Of a DNA stretch of 64,000 nt, positions 56,170-64,000 are shown piece after piece (the first letter of the stretch is position 1; each line of letters begins with the position of its first letter). The DNA is from Rhizobium sp. CSW-27 (GTDB lineage Bacteria; Pseudomonadota; Alphaproteobacteria; Rhizobiales; Rhizobiaceae), in assembly GCF_018760785.1 (NCBI RefSeq), contig NZ_JAHHZO010000008.1, positions 204,565 to 268,564 of the forward strand. The letters are read 5' to 3'. The notes under the pieces were generated by a model that worked only from the letters and a program-made list of their open reading frames with translations, had not been told where the DNA came from and did no database searches. Made by a program: the position numbers and the translations under genes.

Positions 56170-59100
56170 TCAACCGATCGCCATCAGGCTGGCATTGCCA
56201 CCGGCAGCCGCAGTGTTGATCGAGGTGGACACTTCCTCAAGCAGCCAGTGCAGGCAATAGGCATCCGGCCGGCCCATCGCCCCGGTGTCGGCAGCCTGGG
56301 CAAGCACCAGCGGCCCCGGCAGGGCGGCGATTCGCGCCATCGCCTGCCGCACCTGCCGGGCCTCTCCCTCGATCAAGGCTCCGGCAAAGGGCGCATCCGC
56401 GGCCCAGTCGGCGGTCAGGCTGATGCGCGCGGCGACGGCTGCGGGAAGCGAGGAAAGGTCCGCAAGGCCGCTGCCCGCCGCATCGATGACCGCGGCATTG
56501 CCGGTGGCGAGCACGCAGGCCAGCTGCGTCATCAGCCCCGCCTCGCTCTGCGGCACCAGCAGAATGCGACCGCGCGCGTGCAGGGCATAAAGGTTCTTCT
56601 CGCCGACCGGACCCGGCAGGACCCGTTCGAGGCCAAGCGCCGAGTGGCCGCCGATGGTGCGGGCAAGCTCGGCCTGCGACGTCTGCTGGCGATCCTCAAG
56701 CCAGCGGGCCAGGGCGGAAAGGGCCGGATCAAGATGCACCGAACTCGTCTGCGGCGGCTCCGGTGCCACCTCCACCAGCCGACCGAGATAAAGCGGCCCG
56801 CCCGCCTTCGGTCCGGTGCCCGACAGCCCGCGTCCGCCAAAGGGCTGGACCCCGACCACGGCGCCGATGACATTGCGGTTCACGTAGCGGTTGCCGGCTC
56901 TTACCCGGCTCATGACATGCACAATCGTTTCGTCGAGACGCGTGTGCAGGCCGAAGGTGAGGCCATAGCCGGTGGCGTTGATCTCCTCGATCAGCCGGTC
57001 GAGACCTGCACGACGATAGCGAATGACGTGCAGCACGGGGCCGAAGACCTCGCGCTGCAGCGCCTGCAGCGAGTCGATCTCGATGATGGTCGGGGCGACG
57101 AAGGTGCCGGCATCCGTCTCCCCGGAAAGCGCGGTGCGATGCACCGGATAGCCGAGCTGGCGCATCCGCGCGACATGCGCCTCAATGATATTCCTGGCTT
57201 CCGCGGTGATGACCGGGCCGATATCCGTGCTCAACCGGTCGGTGCGGCCGATCGACAGTTCCTGCAGCGCACCCTTCAGCATGGTCAGCACCCGGTCCGC
57301 CACCTCTTCCTGCAGGCAGAGAATGCGCAAGGCCGAGCAGCGCTGGCCCGCGCTGTCGAAGGCAGAGGCGATCACATCGCCGACCACCTGTTCGGCGAGC
57401 GCCGAGGAATCGACGATCATGGCGTTCTGGCCGCCCGTTTCGGCAATCAGCGGTACGGGCTTGCCCGATGGCAGCAGCCGTTCGGCAAGTCTGGCCTGAA
57501 TGAGTCGGGCAACCTCGGTCGAACCGGTGAACATCACGGCGGAGGTCTGCGGTGCCGAAACCAGCGCCGCGCCGATCCGTCCGTCGCCGGGCAGCAGCTG
57601 GAGCGCAGCAACCGGCACGCCCGCCGCATGCAGGATGCGCACCGCCTCGGCGGCAATCAGCGGCGTCTCTTCGGCGGGCTTGGCCAGCACCGGATTGCCG
57701 GCGACAAGGGCAGCAGCCACCTGGCCGGTGAAGATCGCCAGCGGAAAATTCCACGGGCTGATGCAGGTGACGGGGCCGAGCGGCCGGTGCACCGGACCCA
57801 GCGTGCGGCGCGCCTGTTCGGCATAATAGCGCAGGAAATCGACCGCCTCGCGCACCTCGGCCACCGCATTGGCTGCGGATTTTCCCGCCTCGCGCATGAT
57901 AAGCCCGAGAAGATGCGACATCCGGCCTTCCAGAAGATCCGCCGCCCGTTCGAGGCAGGCAGCACGCTCGGCAGGCGCCACGCCTCCCCAGGCCATGCCC
58001 TGCAAGGCGGCAGCCTGAACGGCCTGATGTGCCATCTCCTCGGTGGCCGGCGTCACGATGCCGACGCGATCGCCATGGTCAGCCGGATTGAGCACCGGCT
58101 GGCTGTCGCCAGCCGGACCGCCGGCGACCACCAGCGGAACCGCCTGCCAGTCAGTCGCAGCACTCGCCACCAGCGCCCTTGAGAGATCCGCAAGCACGGA
58201 TTCGCTGGCAAGATCGAGGCCGGCCGAATTGCGACGTGCTGCACCAAACAGGTTCCTCGGAAGTTCGATGCGATCATGCGGCGCGCCGGGAAAGGCCATG
58301 GCCTCCACCACATCGACGGGATCGGCCACGAGATCCTCGACCGGAACGGTGGCATCGCCGATGCGGTTGACGAAGGAGGAATTCGCCCCGTTTTCCAGCA
58401 GGCGACGCACCAGATAGGCAAGCAGCGTCTCGTGCGTCCCGACCGGCGCATAGATTCGGCAGGGACGATTCAGTTTCGCACGCCCCACCACCTCTTCATA
58501 GAGCGGCTCTCCCATGCCGTGCAGGCACTGGAATTCGTAGGAGCCGAGTGTGAAATCCGGACCGGCCAGATAGTGAATGGTGGCCAGCGTCTGCGCATTG
58601 TGGGTGGCAAATTGCGGGAAGATCACATCGCGGGCGGCCAGCAGCTTGCGGGCACAGGCGATGTAGGACACATCCGTATGGACCTTGCGGGTGAAGACCG
58701 GAAAATCCTCGAGCCCTTCAAGCTGGGCCCGCTTGATTTCCGCATCCCAATAGGCCCCCTTCACAAGGCGCACCATCAGCCGATGGCCGGAGCGGCGGGC
58801 CAGATCGATGATGAAGTCGAGCACGAAGGGGCAGCGCTTGCCATAGGCCTGCACCACGAAGCCGATGCCGTTCCAGCCCGACAGCTGCGGATCAAGCGCG
58901 AGATGTTCGAGCAGATCGAGCGACAGTTCCAGCCGGTCGGCCTCTTCCGCATCGATGTTCAGGCCGATGTCATAGGATTTGGCGAGCAGCGCCAGCGCCG
59001 TGACGCGCGGCAGGAGTTCCGTCATCACCCGCGCTGCCTGCGCGCGGCTGTAACGCGGGTGAAGCGCCGAAAGCTTGATGGAAATGCCCGGCCCCGCATA

Positions 59101-59871
59101 GACGCCGCGACCGGCGGCGGCGCGGCCGATCGCATGGATCGCGGTTTCGTAATCACGGTGATAGCGTTCGGCATCCGCCATGGTGGTGGCTGCCTCACCC
59201 AGCATATCGTAGGAATAGCCAAAGCCCTTGTCCTCCATCGGCCGGGCCCGGCTCAGCGCCTCCTCGATGGTTTCGCCGGTCACGAACTGCTCGCCCATCA
59301 TGCGCATCGCCATATCGACGCCACGGCGGATCACCGGCTCGCCGCAGCGGGCAATCAGCCGTGTCAGCGCCGTGGCGAGGCTGCGGTCATTGACGGTGGC
59401 CGTGAGGTGCCCGGTGACGACCAGCCCCCAGGTCGCCGCATTGACGAACAGCGAGCGACCGCCGCCAAGATGCGACTTCCAGTCGCCGGCGGCAATCTTG
59501 TCGCGGATCAGCGCATCGCGGGTCGCGGTATCGGGAATGCGCAGCAGCGCCTCGGCCAGGCACATCAGCGCGACACCTTCCTGGCTGGAGAGCGCATATT
59601 CATGCACCAGACCCTCGACACCACCGCCGCGCGGCTTCTGGCGAAGCGCCGTGACCAGCCGGCGCGCCGTTTCCCGCACCGCCGCCTTGTCGCCGTCCGC
59701 CAGTCGCGCCGCCGACAGCAGCGGTTGAAGGCATTGCGGCTCCGGCCGGCGGCAGGCGGCGGTGATGGCAGCACGCAACTGCGTGGCCGCGCCGACCGGC
59801 GGGGCAAAGCGCTCGAAGGGTGCCGATGCGGCGGGCGGAGCAACGGGGGACGGGGCGCTTGGCAGGGTCAT
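56170..59871 (-). CDS. putA: Bifunctional proline dehydrogenase / P5C dehydrogenase PutA
   Basis: A 1233-residue enzyme that oxidises proline to glutamate in two channelled steps. The FAD-dependent PRODH domain (about residues 100-470) has MVRLVKGAYWDAEIK and the substrate arginines in VRRLLENGANSSF. The P5CDH domain (about 540-990) has FTGSTEVARLI, the general base in AETGGQNAMIV and catalytic Cys in GQRCSALRI. A C-terminal domain follows. The N-terminus lacks the RHH DNA-binding domain of E. coli PutA, so regulation falls to the divergent PutR. The start MTLPSAPSPV is favoured; longer frames run into putR. Confidence 0.95.
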   Translation of the reverse strand: MTLPSAPSPVAPPAASAPFERFAPPVGAATQLRAAITAACRRPEPQCLQPLLSAARLADGDKAAVRETARRLVTALRQKPRGGGVEGLVHEYALSSQEGVALMCLAEALLRIPDTATRDALIRDKIAAGDWKSHLGGGRSLFVNAATWGLVVTGHLTATVNDRSLATALTRLIARCGEPVIRRGVDMAMRMMGEQFVTGETIEEALSRARPMEDKGFGYSYDMLGEAATTMADAERYHRDYETAIHAIGRAAAGRGVYAGPGISIKLSALHPRYSRAQAARVMTELLPRVTALALLAKSYDIGLNIDAEEADRLELSLDLLEHLALDPQLSGWNGIGFVVQAYGKRCPFVLDFIIDLARRSGHRLMVRLVKGAYWDAEIKRAQLEGLEDFPVFTRKVHTDVSYIACARKLLAARDVIFPQFATHNAQTLATIHYLAGPDFTLGSYEFQCLHGMGEPLYEEVVGRAKLNRPCRIYAPVGTHETLLAYLVRRLLENGANSSFVNRIGDATVPVEDLVADPVDVVEAMAFPGAPHDRIELPRNLFGAARRNSAGLDLASESVLADLSRALVASAATDWQAVPLVVAGGPAGDSQPVLNPADHGDRVGIVTPATEEMAHQAVQAAALQGMAWGGVAPAERAACLERAADLLEGRMSHLLGLIMREAGKSAANAVAEVREAVDFLRYYAEQARRTLGPVHRPLGPVTCISPWNFPLAIFTGQVAAALVAGNPVLAKPAEETPLIAAEAVRILHAAGVPVAALQLLPGDGRIGAALVSAPQTSAVMFTGSTEVARLIQARLAERLLPSGKPVPLIAETGGQNAMIVDSSALAEQVVGDVIASAFDSAGQRCSALRILCLQEEVADRVLTMLKGALQELSIGRTDRLSTDIGPVITAEARNIIEAHVARMRQLGYPVHRTALSGETDAGTFVAPTIIEIDSLQALQREVFGPVLHVIRYRRAGLDRLIEEINATGYGLTFGLHTRLDETIVHVMSRVRAGNRYVNRNVIGAVVGVQPFGGRGLSGTGPKAGGPLYLGRLVEVAPEPPQTSSVHLDPALSALARWLEDRQQTSQAELARTIGGHSALGLERVLPGPVGEKNLYALHARGRILLVPQSEAGLMTQLACVLATGNAAVIDAAGSGLADLSSLPAAVAARISLTADWAADAPFAGALIEGEARQVRQAMARIAALPGPLVLAQAADTGAMGRPDAYCLHWLLEEVSTSINTAAAGGNASLMAIG

Positions 59872-59950
59872 CGCAGGGATCTCGTTCACGACGCGGGGAA
59901 TGAGCGGATCATACGACAGAAGTCCGATTTCCCGTGTTCCAAATGCATGG

Positions 59951-59976
59951 CCAATATTGGGAAAATTCTCTATTAT
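59951..59976. promoter_or_regulatory. Candidate PutR operator and putR -10 region
   Basis: CCAATATTGG (59951-59960) is a perfect palindrome in an AT-rich stretch between the divergent genes, and TATTAT at 59971-59976 fits a -10 for putR. Lrp-type regulators bind such sites and often regulate both divergent genes. The function is inferred. Confidence 0.4.
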
Positions 59977-60003
59977 GAGACAGCAAGTACGGAGAAATGA
60001 ACC

Positions 60004-60465
60004 ATGGAATTCGATAGATTGGGGGATCTGGACGCCTTCGACCTGAAGATCCTCGATGCGGTGGCCGACAATGGCCGCATCTCGGTGACCGAGCTTGCCA
60101 GCCGGATCGGTCTGTCGAAGACACCCTGCAATGCGCGGCTGCGGCGGCTGATCGATGACGGCTACATCCTGGGCTTCCGGGCAGTCATCAACCCGCGCAA
60201 GCTCGGGCTGGATCACGTCGCCTTTGCCGAGGTGAAGCTGTCGGATACGCGCGAGCAGGCGCTGAGCGAGTTCAATGCCGCCGTGCGCAAGATCAAGGAG
60301 GTGGAGGAGTGCCACATGATCGCCGGGCGCTTCGACTATCTGCTGAAGGTGCGCACCCAGAACATCCGACGCTATCGGGAAGTGCTGGGAGAGAGGATTT
60401 CCAGCCTCCCGCACGTTGCCAGCACCTCAACCTCGGTCGCCATGCAATCGGTAAAGGAGCGATAG
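60004..60465 (+). CDS. putR: Lrp/AsnC family regulator of proline use PutR
   Basis: A 153-residue regulator with an N-terminal HTH (ILDAVADNGRISVTELASRIGLSKTPCNARLRRL) and a C-terminal RAM ligand-binding domain with VEECHMIAGRFDYLLKVRT. In Agrobacterium and Rhodobacter a divergent Lrp-type PutR activates putA in response to proline. The layout here is the same. A hairpin with T run follows 55 bases after the stop. Confidence 0.92.
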   Translation: MEFDRLGDLDAFDLKILDAVADNGRISVTELASRIGLSKTPCNARLRRLIDDGYILGFRAVINPRKLGLDHVAFAEVKLSDTREQALSEFNAAVRKIKEVEECHMIAGRFDYLLKVRTQNIRRYREVLGERISSLPHVASTSTSVAMQSVKER

Positions 60466-60520
60466 CCGCAGCGGCTCGACCTTGACATTCGTCAGCTGCA
60501 AGCAGAATCCGCGTCGCTTT

Positions 60521-60542
60521 GGACAAGATTATTGTCCTTTTT
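60521..60542 (+). terminator. Intrinsic terminator after putR
   Basis: A GGACAA/TTGTCC stem with loop GATTA is followed by five T. The stem is short and AT-rich compared with other terminators in the window. Confidence 0.55.
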
Positions 60543-60647
60543 CCGACAGATCGTACCGTTTCCCGCCAAACTGCCCTCGCCGATTGCGCGCAAGTCTGGC
60601 TGAATACACAGGCTCGCTCCGGGAGGAGTCGAGTTTTCCCCCAGATT

Positions 60648-60672
60648 GCCCTGCCTCCGGCGGGGCTTTTTT
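60648..60672 (+). terminator. Strong intrinsic terminator downstream of putR region
   Basis: GCCCTGCC and GGCGGGGC pair over eight positions (one T-G) around loop TCC, and six T follow. It is a textbook rho-independent terminator on the plus strand, 180 bases beyond putR. Confidence 0.85.
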
Positions 60673-60790
60673 GTTTCGGTAGCCGGATTGCGGAGAGACG
60701 GCCTCTGCCGGCCCGCGCCCGTTCGCGTCATCCGGCCGCGAGACGGGGAACCCGCAGCTCTCCCGGCGTGAAGCCCGGCCAGTTCCCCTG

Positions 60791-60964
60791 TCAGAGCACC
60801 ACGCTGCCCGCCATGAAGGCCAGGACGAGGAAGATGAGAAAGACGACGATAGCGATGAAGAAGAGAACCCGCGCCACGGTCGCCGTCGCGGCAGAGACCC
60901 CGGAAAAGCCGAGGAAGCCGGAGATAAGCGAGATGACGAAAAAGATAAGAGCCCATTTCAGCAT
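60791..60964 (-). CDS. DUF1328 small membrane protein
   Basis: A 57-residue protein with two hydrophobic helices: [20 protein letters not shown] and [23 protein letters not shown]. It fits DUF1328/YtjA, whose members are small inner-membrane proteins often induced by stress. The start is set by the ATG at 60964. An EcfG-type promoter lies 35 bases upstream, placing it in the general stress regulon. Confidence 0.88.
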   Translation of the reverse strand: MLKWALIFFVISLISGFLGFSGVSAATATVARVLFFIAIVVFLIFLVLAFMAGSVVL

Positions 60965-61282
60965 GATCTGTTCCTGATCGTTTCGGGATGATGCGTTCAA
61001 CGTGGGCAGAAGGGGCAAGGTTCCATGCCGGCGGCCACAGGCGGTCGAAACCTGCTGGAGCTGCGACACACGCCTTGCCTCACCCACACTGCGGGACGGA
61101 AGCGGAAGCGCGGGGCGCGCGTGCATCGGCTCTAGCCGCGGGTCGATTTTCCATGCTAGTCAGGCCGCGGGCGCGCCGCATGCCTGCCGGCGATGGAACC
61201 GGCTGCCGCGCCCGCCCGTCCCTTCACCTGTCCCGTCCGCCCCGGCAGAGGAGCAAGGGGCCGACCAGATCCGGAGACCGCC
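60965..61282. other. Divergent DUF1328/DMT upstream region, no gene
   Basis: These 318 bases contain the EcfG-type promoter towards the DUF1328 gene. No coding frame is convincing, and no clear promoter was seen for the DMT transporter. Confidence 0.5.
60999..61024 (-). promoter_or_regulatory. EcfG/RpoE2-type general stress promoter
   Basis: Read on the minus strand: GGAAC (61024-61020), a 17-base spacer, then CGTT (61002-60999). This is an exact match to the GGAAC-N16/17-CGTT consensus of the alphaproteobacterial general stress sigma factor. The DUF1328 gene starts 35 bases downstream. Confidence 0.82.
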
Positions 61283-62203
61283 ATGACCTTGCGCATTGGC
61301 CCGCCTGCGGGCATCCGTGGACTGCTGCTCAGCGGCCCTGGCCTCATGCTGCTCGGCATGCTGATGTTTGCCCTGAACGATGCCATGGGCAAATGGCTGG
61401 TCGCCAGCTACGGCCTTGGCCAGGTGATCCTGCTGCGCAGCGTGGCGGCAGTGGTCATTCTTGTCCCGTTTCTCTGGAAGGACGGCTGGACCACGCTTCG
61501 CACGGTGGAGCGACCGCGGCTGCAGGCCGCACGCGTGTTCTTCTCGACGCTCGAAATCTTCTGCTTCTATTATGCCGTGATGTCCATGCCACTCGCGGAC
61601 GTGATGACCTACTGGCTGGCAGCACCGATCTATGTCGCGGCACTGTCGCCGCTGCTGCTCGGCGAGAAGGTCGGCTGGCGGCGGTGGAGCGCCATTGCCG
61701 TCGGCTTCGTCGGTGTCGTCATCACACTCGAGCCCTCCAGCGCCATGTTCACCGCACCCGCCCTGATCTCGATCCTGGGCACCGGCGCCTTTGCCTTCAT
61801 GCTGCTCTCCGGCCGAAGCCTGCGTAACACGCCGGACAAGGTGCTGGTCTTCTTCCAGATTTCCGGCGCAGGCCTGGTCGGCCTGGCGATGGCACCCTTC
61901 GACTGGGCTCCGCTTGGCAGTCCTGGCGCACTGGTGATGCTCTGCCTGCTCGGCATCGTCGCGATGGGCGCGCATATCCTCGTCAACCGCGCGCTGAAGA
62001 CCTCGGACGCCGCGACCGTCGCGCCGTTGCAATATACGCTGCTGATCTGGGCTGTGGTGTTCGGCTTCCTGCTGTTCGACGAGGTGCCGCGCCTGACCAT
62101 GGTGATCGGCGCGACACTGATTGTCGGCTCCGGCCTGTTCATCTTCTTCCGCGAGCAGCAGCTGAAGCGACGCGATCGCGTGCTGCCAGCCGTGCCGGAA
62201 TAG
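61283..62203 (+). CDS. DMT superfamily (EamA) transporter
   Basis: A 306-residue membrane protein with ten predicted helices in two EamA repeats: the first around LRSVAAVVILVPFLW and LADVMTYWLAAPIYVAALSPLLLGE, the second ending in LQYTLLIWAVVFGFLLFDEVP. EamA carriers mostly export amino acids or metabolites; the substrate is unknown. The start MTLRIGPPAG at 61283 is chosen over a GC-rich extension. Its stop is three bases from the end of the convergent FAH-family gene. Confidence 0.87.
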   Translation: MTLRIGPPAGIRGLLLSGPGLMLLGMLMFALNDAMGKWLVASYGLGQVILLRSVAAVVILVPFLWKDGWTTLRTVERPRLQAARVFFSTLEIFCFYYAVMSMPLADVMTYWLAAPIYVAALSPLLLGEKVGWRRWSAIAVGFVGVVITLEPSSAMFTAPALISILGTGAFAFMLLSGRSLRNTPDKVLVFFQISGAGLVGLAMAPFDWAPLGSPGALVMLCLLGIVAMGAHILVNRALKTSDAATVAPLQYTLLIWAVVFGFLLFDEVPRLTMVIGATLIVGSGLFIFFREQQLKRRDRVLPAVPE

Positions 62204-62206
62204 GCC

Positions 62207-63361
62207 TCATCCGGCGAGAAGGCCGCGCCGCGCGAGATTCCGGATCAGGGCACCGGTGCCGAACTGCCATTCAGGGCAGGCATCGCTGCGGTCCACCCAG
62301 TTGATGAGGCGCCCGAGCGTCGGTGTGGCGATCTCCACCCGATCGCCCAGTTCATGGGTAAAGCCCTGGCCCGGGCCGCGCCGATCCTTGACCGGGGCGA
62401 ACATGGTGCCGAGAAACAGCATGGCACCATCGGGATACTGGTGGTTCCTGTTGAGAAGCTGGCGGGCAAGGTCGGACGGCGAGCGGCTGATCGCCGCCAT
62501 CGCGCTTTCGCCGGTCATCACGAAGCCATCGCGCCCCTCGACACGCAAGGAAACCGTCGCTGCCTCGAGGTCTGCCAGCCTGAATGTGGCATCGAACAGA
62601 CGAATGAAAGGGCCGATGGCGGAGGAGGCATTGTTGTCCTTGGCCTTGCCGAGCAGCAGGGCCGAGCGCCCCTCGACATCACGCAGATTGACGTCATTGC
62701 CAAGTGCCGCGCCCACGATGGCGCCGTCGGAACGGATGGCCAGCACCACTTCCGGCTCCGGATTGTTCCACTCCGACATCGGATGGATGCCGACCCGCGC
62801 GCCGCAGCCGACCGATGACATCGGCTGTGCCTTGGTAAAGATCTCCGCATCGGGACCGATCCCCACTTCGAGATATTGCGACCAGAGGCCCATATCCTGC
62901 AGCAGCGCCTTCACCCTGGCAGCCTGCTCGGACCCGGCAACGACGCCGCGCAGGCTGTCGCCGATCACAGGAGCAAGCTTCGCGCGCACCGCCTCGGCCC
63001 GCGAGGCATCGCCGCGTGCCTGCTCCTCGATGACCCGCTCGAGCATGCTGTCGGCAAAGGTCACGCCCGCAGCCTTCACGGCCTGCAGGTCGCACGGCGC
63101 CAGAAGTTCGCCGGCCGAACCGTCGAGATAGGCTTCGAGCGGCCCGAGGTCGGCAAAGTCGGTCGACTGCAGCCGCCGGGCGAGATCCGGCAATTCCAGA
63201 AGCATCGAAACGGTCGGGGCGAGCACGCTCAGGTCCAGCAGTTGCCCCTTGCGCACAAGAACCACGCAAGGCCCATCCGCCTGCCGCGACCACACACGCC
63301 CGACCAGCAGGGCCTCCTCATCCGCCGGCAGAATATCCGACGCCCGCACGCGCATTTCCAT
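62207..63361 (-). CDS. Fumarylacetoacetate hydrolase (FAH) family enzyme
   Basis: A 384-residue protein. The C-terminal FAH domain has the metal-binding acidic residues in EWNNPEPEVVLAI and GNDVNLRDVEGR, then LLLGKAKDNNASSAIGPFI and FTHELGDRVEIATPTLG. The N-terminal 150 residues contain VTFADSMLERVIEE, seen in long FAH relatives such as sugar-acid dehydratases. Members cleave or dehydrate 2-oxo acids; the exact reaction is not settled. The start is MEMRVRASD, with a GGGGAGG site upstream. Confidence 0.82.
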   Translation of the reverse strand: MEMRVRASDILPADEEALLVGRVWSRQADGPCVVLVRKGQLLDLSVLAPTVSMLLELPDLARRLQSTDFADLGPLEAYLDGSAGELLAPCDLQAVKAAGVTFADSMLERVIEEQARGDASRAEAVRAKLAPVIGDSLRGVVAGSEQAARVKALLQDMGLWSQYLEVGIGPDAEIFTKAQPMSSVGCGARVGIHPMSEWNNPEPEVVLAIRSDGAIVGAALGNDVNLRDVEGRSALLLGKAKDNNASSAIGPFIRLFDATFRLADLEAATVSLRVEGRDGFVMTGESAMAAISRSPSDLARQLLNRNHQYPDGAMLFLGTMFAPVKDRRGPGQGFTHELGDRVEIATPTLGRLINWVDRSDACPEWQFGTGALIRNLARRGLLAG

Positions 63362-63950
<589 letters not shown>

Positions 63951-63984
63951 TTATTTTCGACCGGGTTAGTGCCCGGGAGCGATG

Positions 63985-63999
63985 TCAGGCGTAGCCTGA
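63985..63999. repeat. Short hairpin TCAGGC-GTA-GCCTGA at the window edge
   Basis: A perfect 6-bp inverted repeat with a three-base loop lies just upstream of the tRNA-fMet gene on its strand. The window ends here, so any neighbouring transcript it belongs to is out of view. Confidence 0.35.
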
Positions 64000-64000
64000 T

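Larger units (their letters stand above)
60518..60672 (+). ncRNA. Candidate small RNA ending at a strong intrinsic terminator
   Basis: A perfect -35-like TTGACA at 60482 would place a start near 60518, at a hairpin (60521-60537). A transcript of about 155 bases would end at the strong terminator. The terminal loop region contains CCTCC, able to pair with ribosome binding sites, as rhizobial trans-acting sRNAs do. The -10 match is poor, and no known sRNA family was recognised. Confidence 0.3.
60466..60790. other. Non-coding stretch with two terminators after putR
   Basis: No coding frame in these 325 bases is convincing. The stretch contains a TTGACA hexamer at 60482-60487, the putR terminator, a strong second terminator and, between them, a possible small RNA. 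The last 120 bases up to the DUF1328 gene showed nothing notable. Confidence 0.5.

Overview
The window is high-GC DNA from an alphaproteobacterium, most likely of the Rhizobiales and close to Rhizobiaceae. Supporting marks are irr beside fabA-fabB-fabI, FixK/FNR-controlled ccoNOQP and fixGHIS, the dctA/dctBD dicarboxylate locus, an Lrp-type putR beside a long putA, an EcfG-type stress promoter, and an initiator tRNA with a variant anticodon stem. No IS element, prophage, integrase or CRISPR array was seen. It reads as ordinary chromosome carrying a few accessory modules.

Layout. 0-4 kb: a zinc-ribbon protein, a 3-methyladenine glycosylase, and a compact tryptophan-to-anthranilate operon (kynureninase, tryptophan 2,3-dioxygenase, alpha/beta-hydrolase formamidase). 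4-7 kb: small membrane and secreted proteins (YoaK, YdcF, TRIC). 7-10 kb: irr on the minus strand, then fabA-fabB-fabI. 10-16 kb, minus strand: an RsmC-type methyltransferase and the translation/RNA block rbfA-truB-rpsO-pnp, without infB beside rbfA. 16-19 kb: a TerC-family protein, an Ldh-family dehydrogenase and a siderophore-interacting flavoprotein.

19.3-33.6 kb is the most distinctive region. It is a non-canonical chemotaxis cluster: a divergent soluble receptor-like protein, then STAS, cheY, cheA, cheW, three tandem MCPs with nearly identical signalling modules but 1, 3 and 2 HAMP units, a second cheW, cheR, cheB and a ParA-like ATPase. No cheD is present.

33.6-42.5 kb: the cbb3 oxidase locus ccoNOQP and its assembly genes fixGHIS, all on the minus strand. 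Each operon has a perfect FNR/FixK box, and a plus-strand RHH/PIN toxin-antitoxin pair sits between them. 42.6-50.5 kb: a GGDEF-EAL protein, tRNA-Pro(CGG), an AGE-family isomerase with a phosphohexomutase, and a large hybrid sensor kinase. 50.5-55.4 kb: dctD and dctB divergent from dctA, with a sigma-54 promoter and a palindromic DctD-type site. 55.4-64 kb: a DUF922 protein, putA with divergent putR, a candidate small RNA, a DUF1328 protein behind an EcfG-type promoter, a DMT transporter, an FAH-family enzyme and initiator tRNA-fMet.

The genes mostly serve central physiology: low-oxygen respiration, C4-dicarboxylate and proline use, tryptophan breakdown, fatty-acid synthesis and translation. 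The che cluster is the best candidate for an under-described signalling system.
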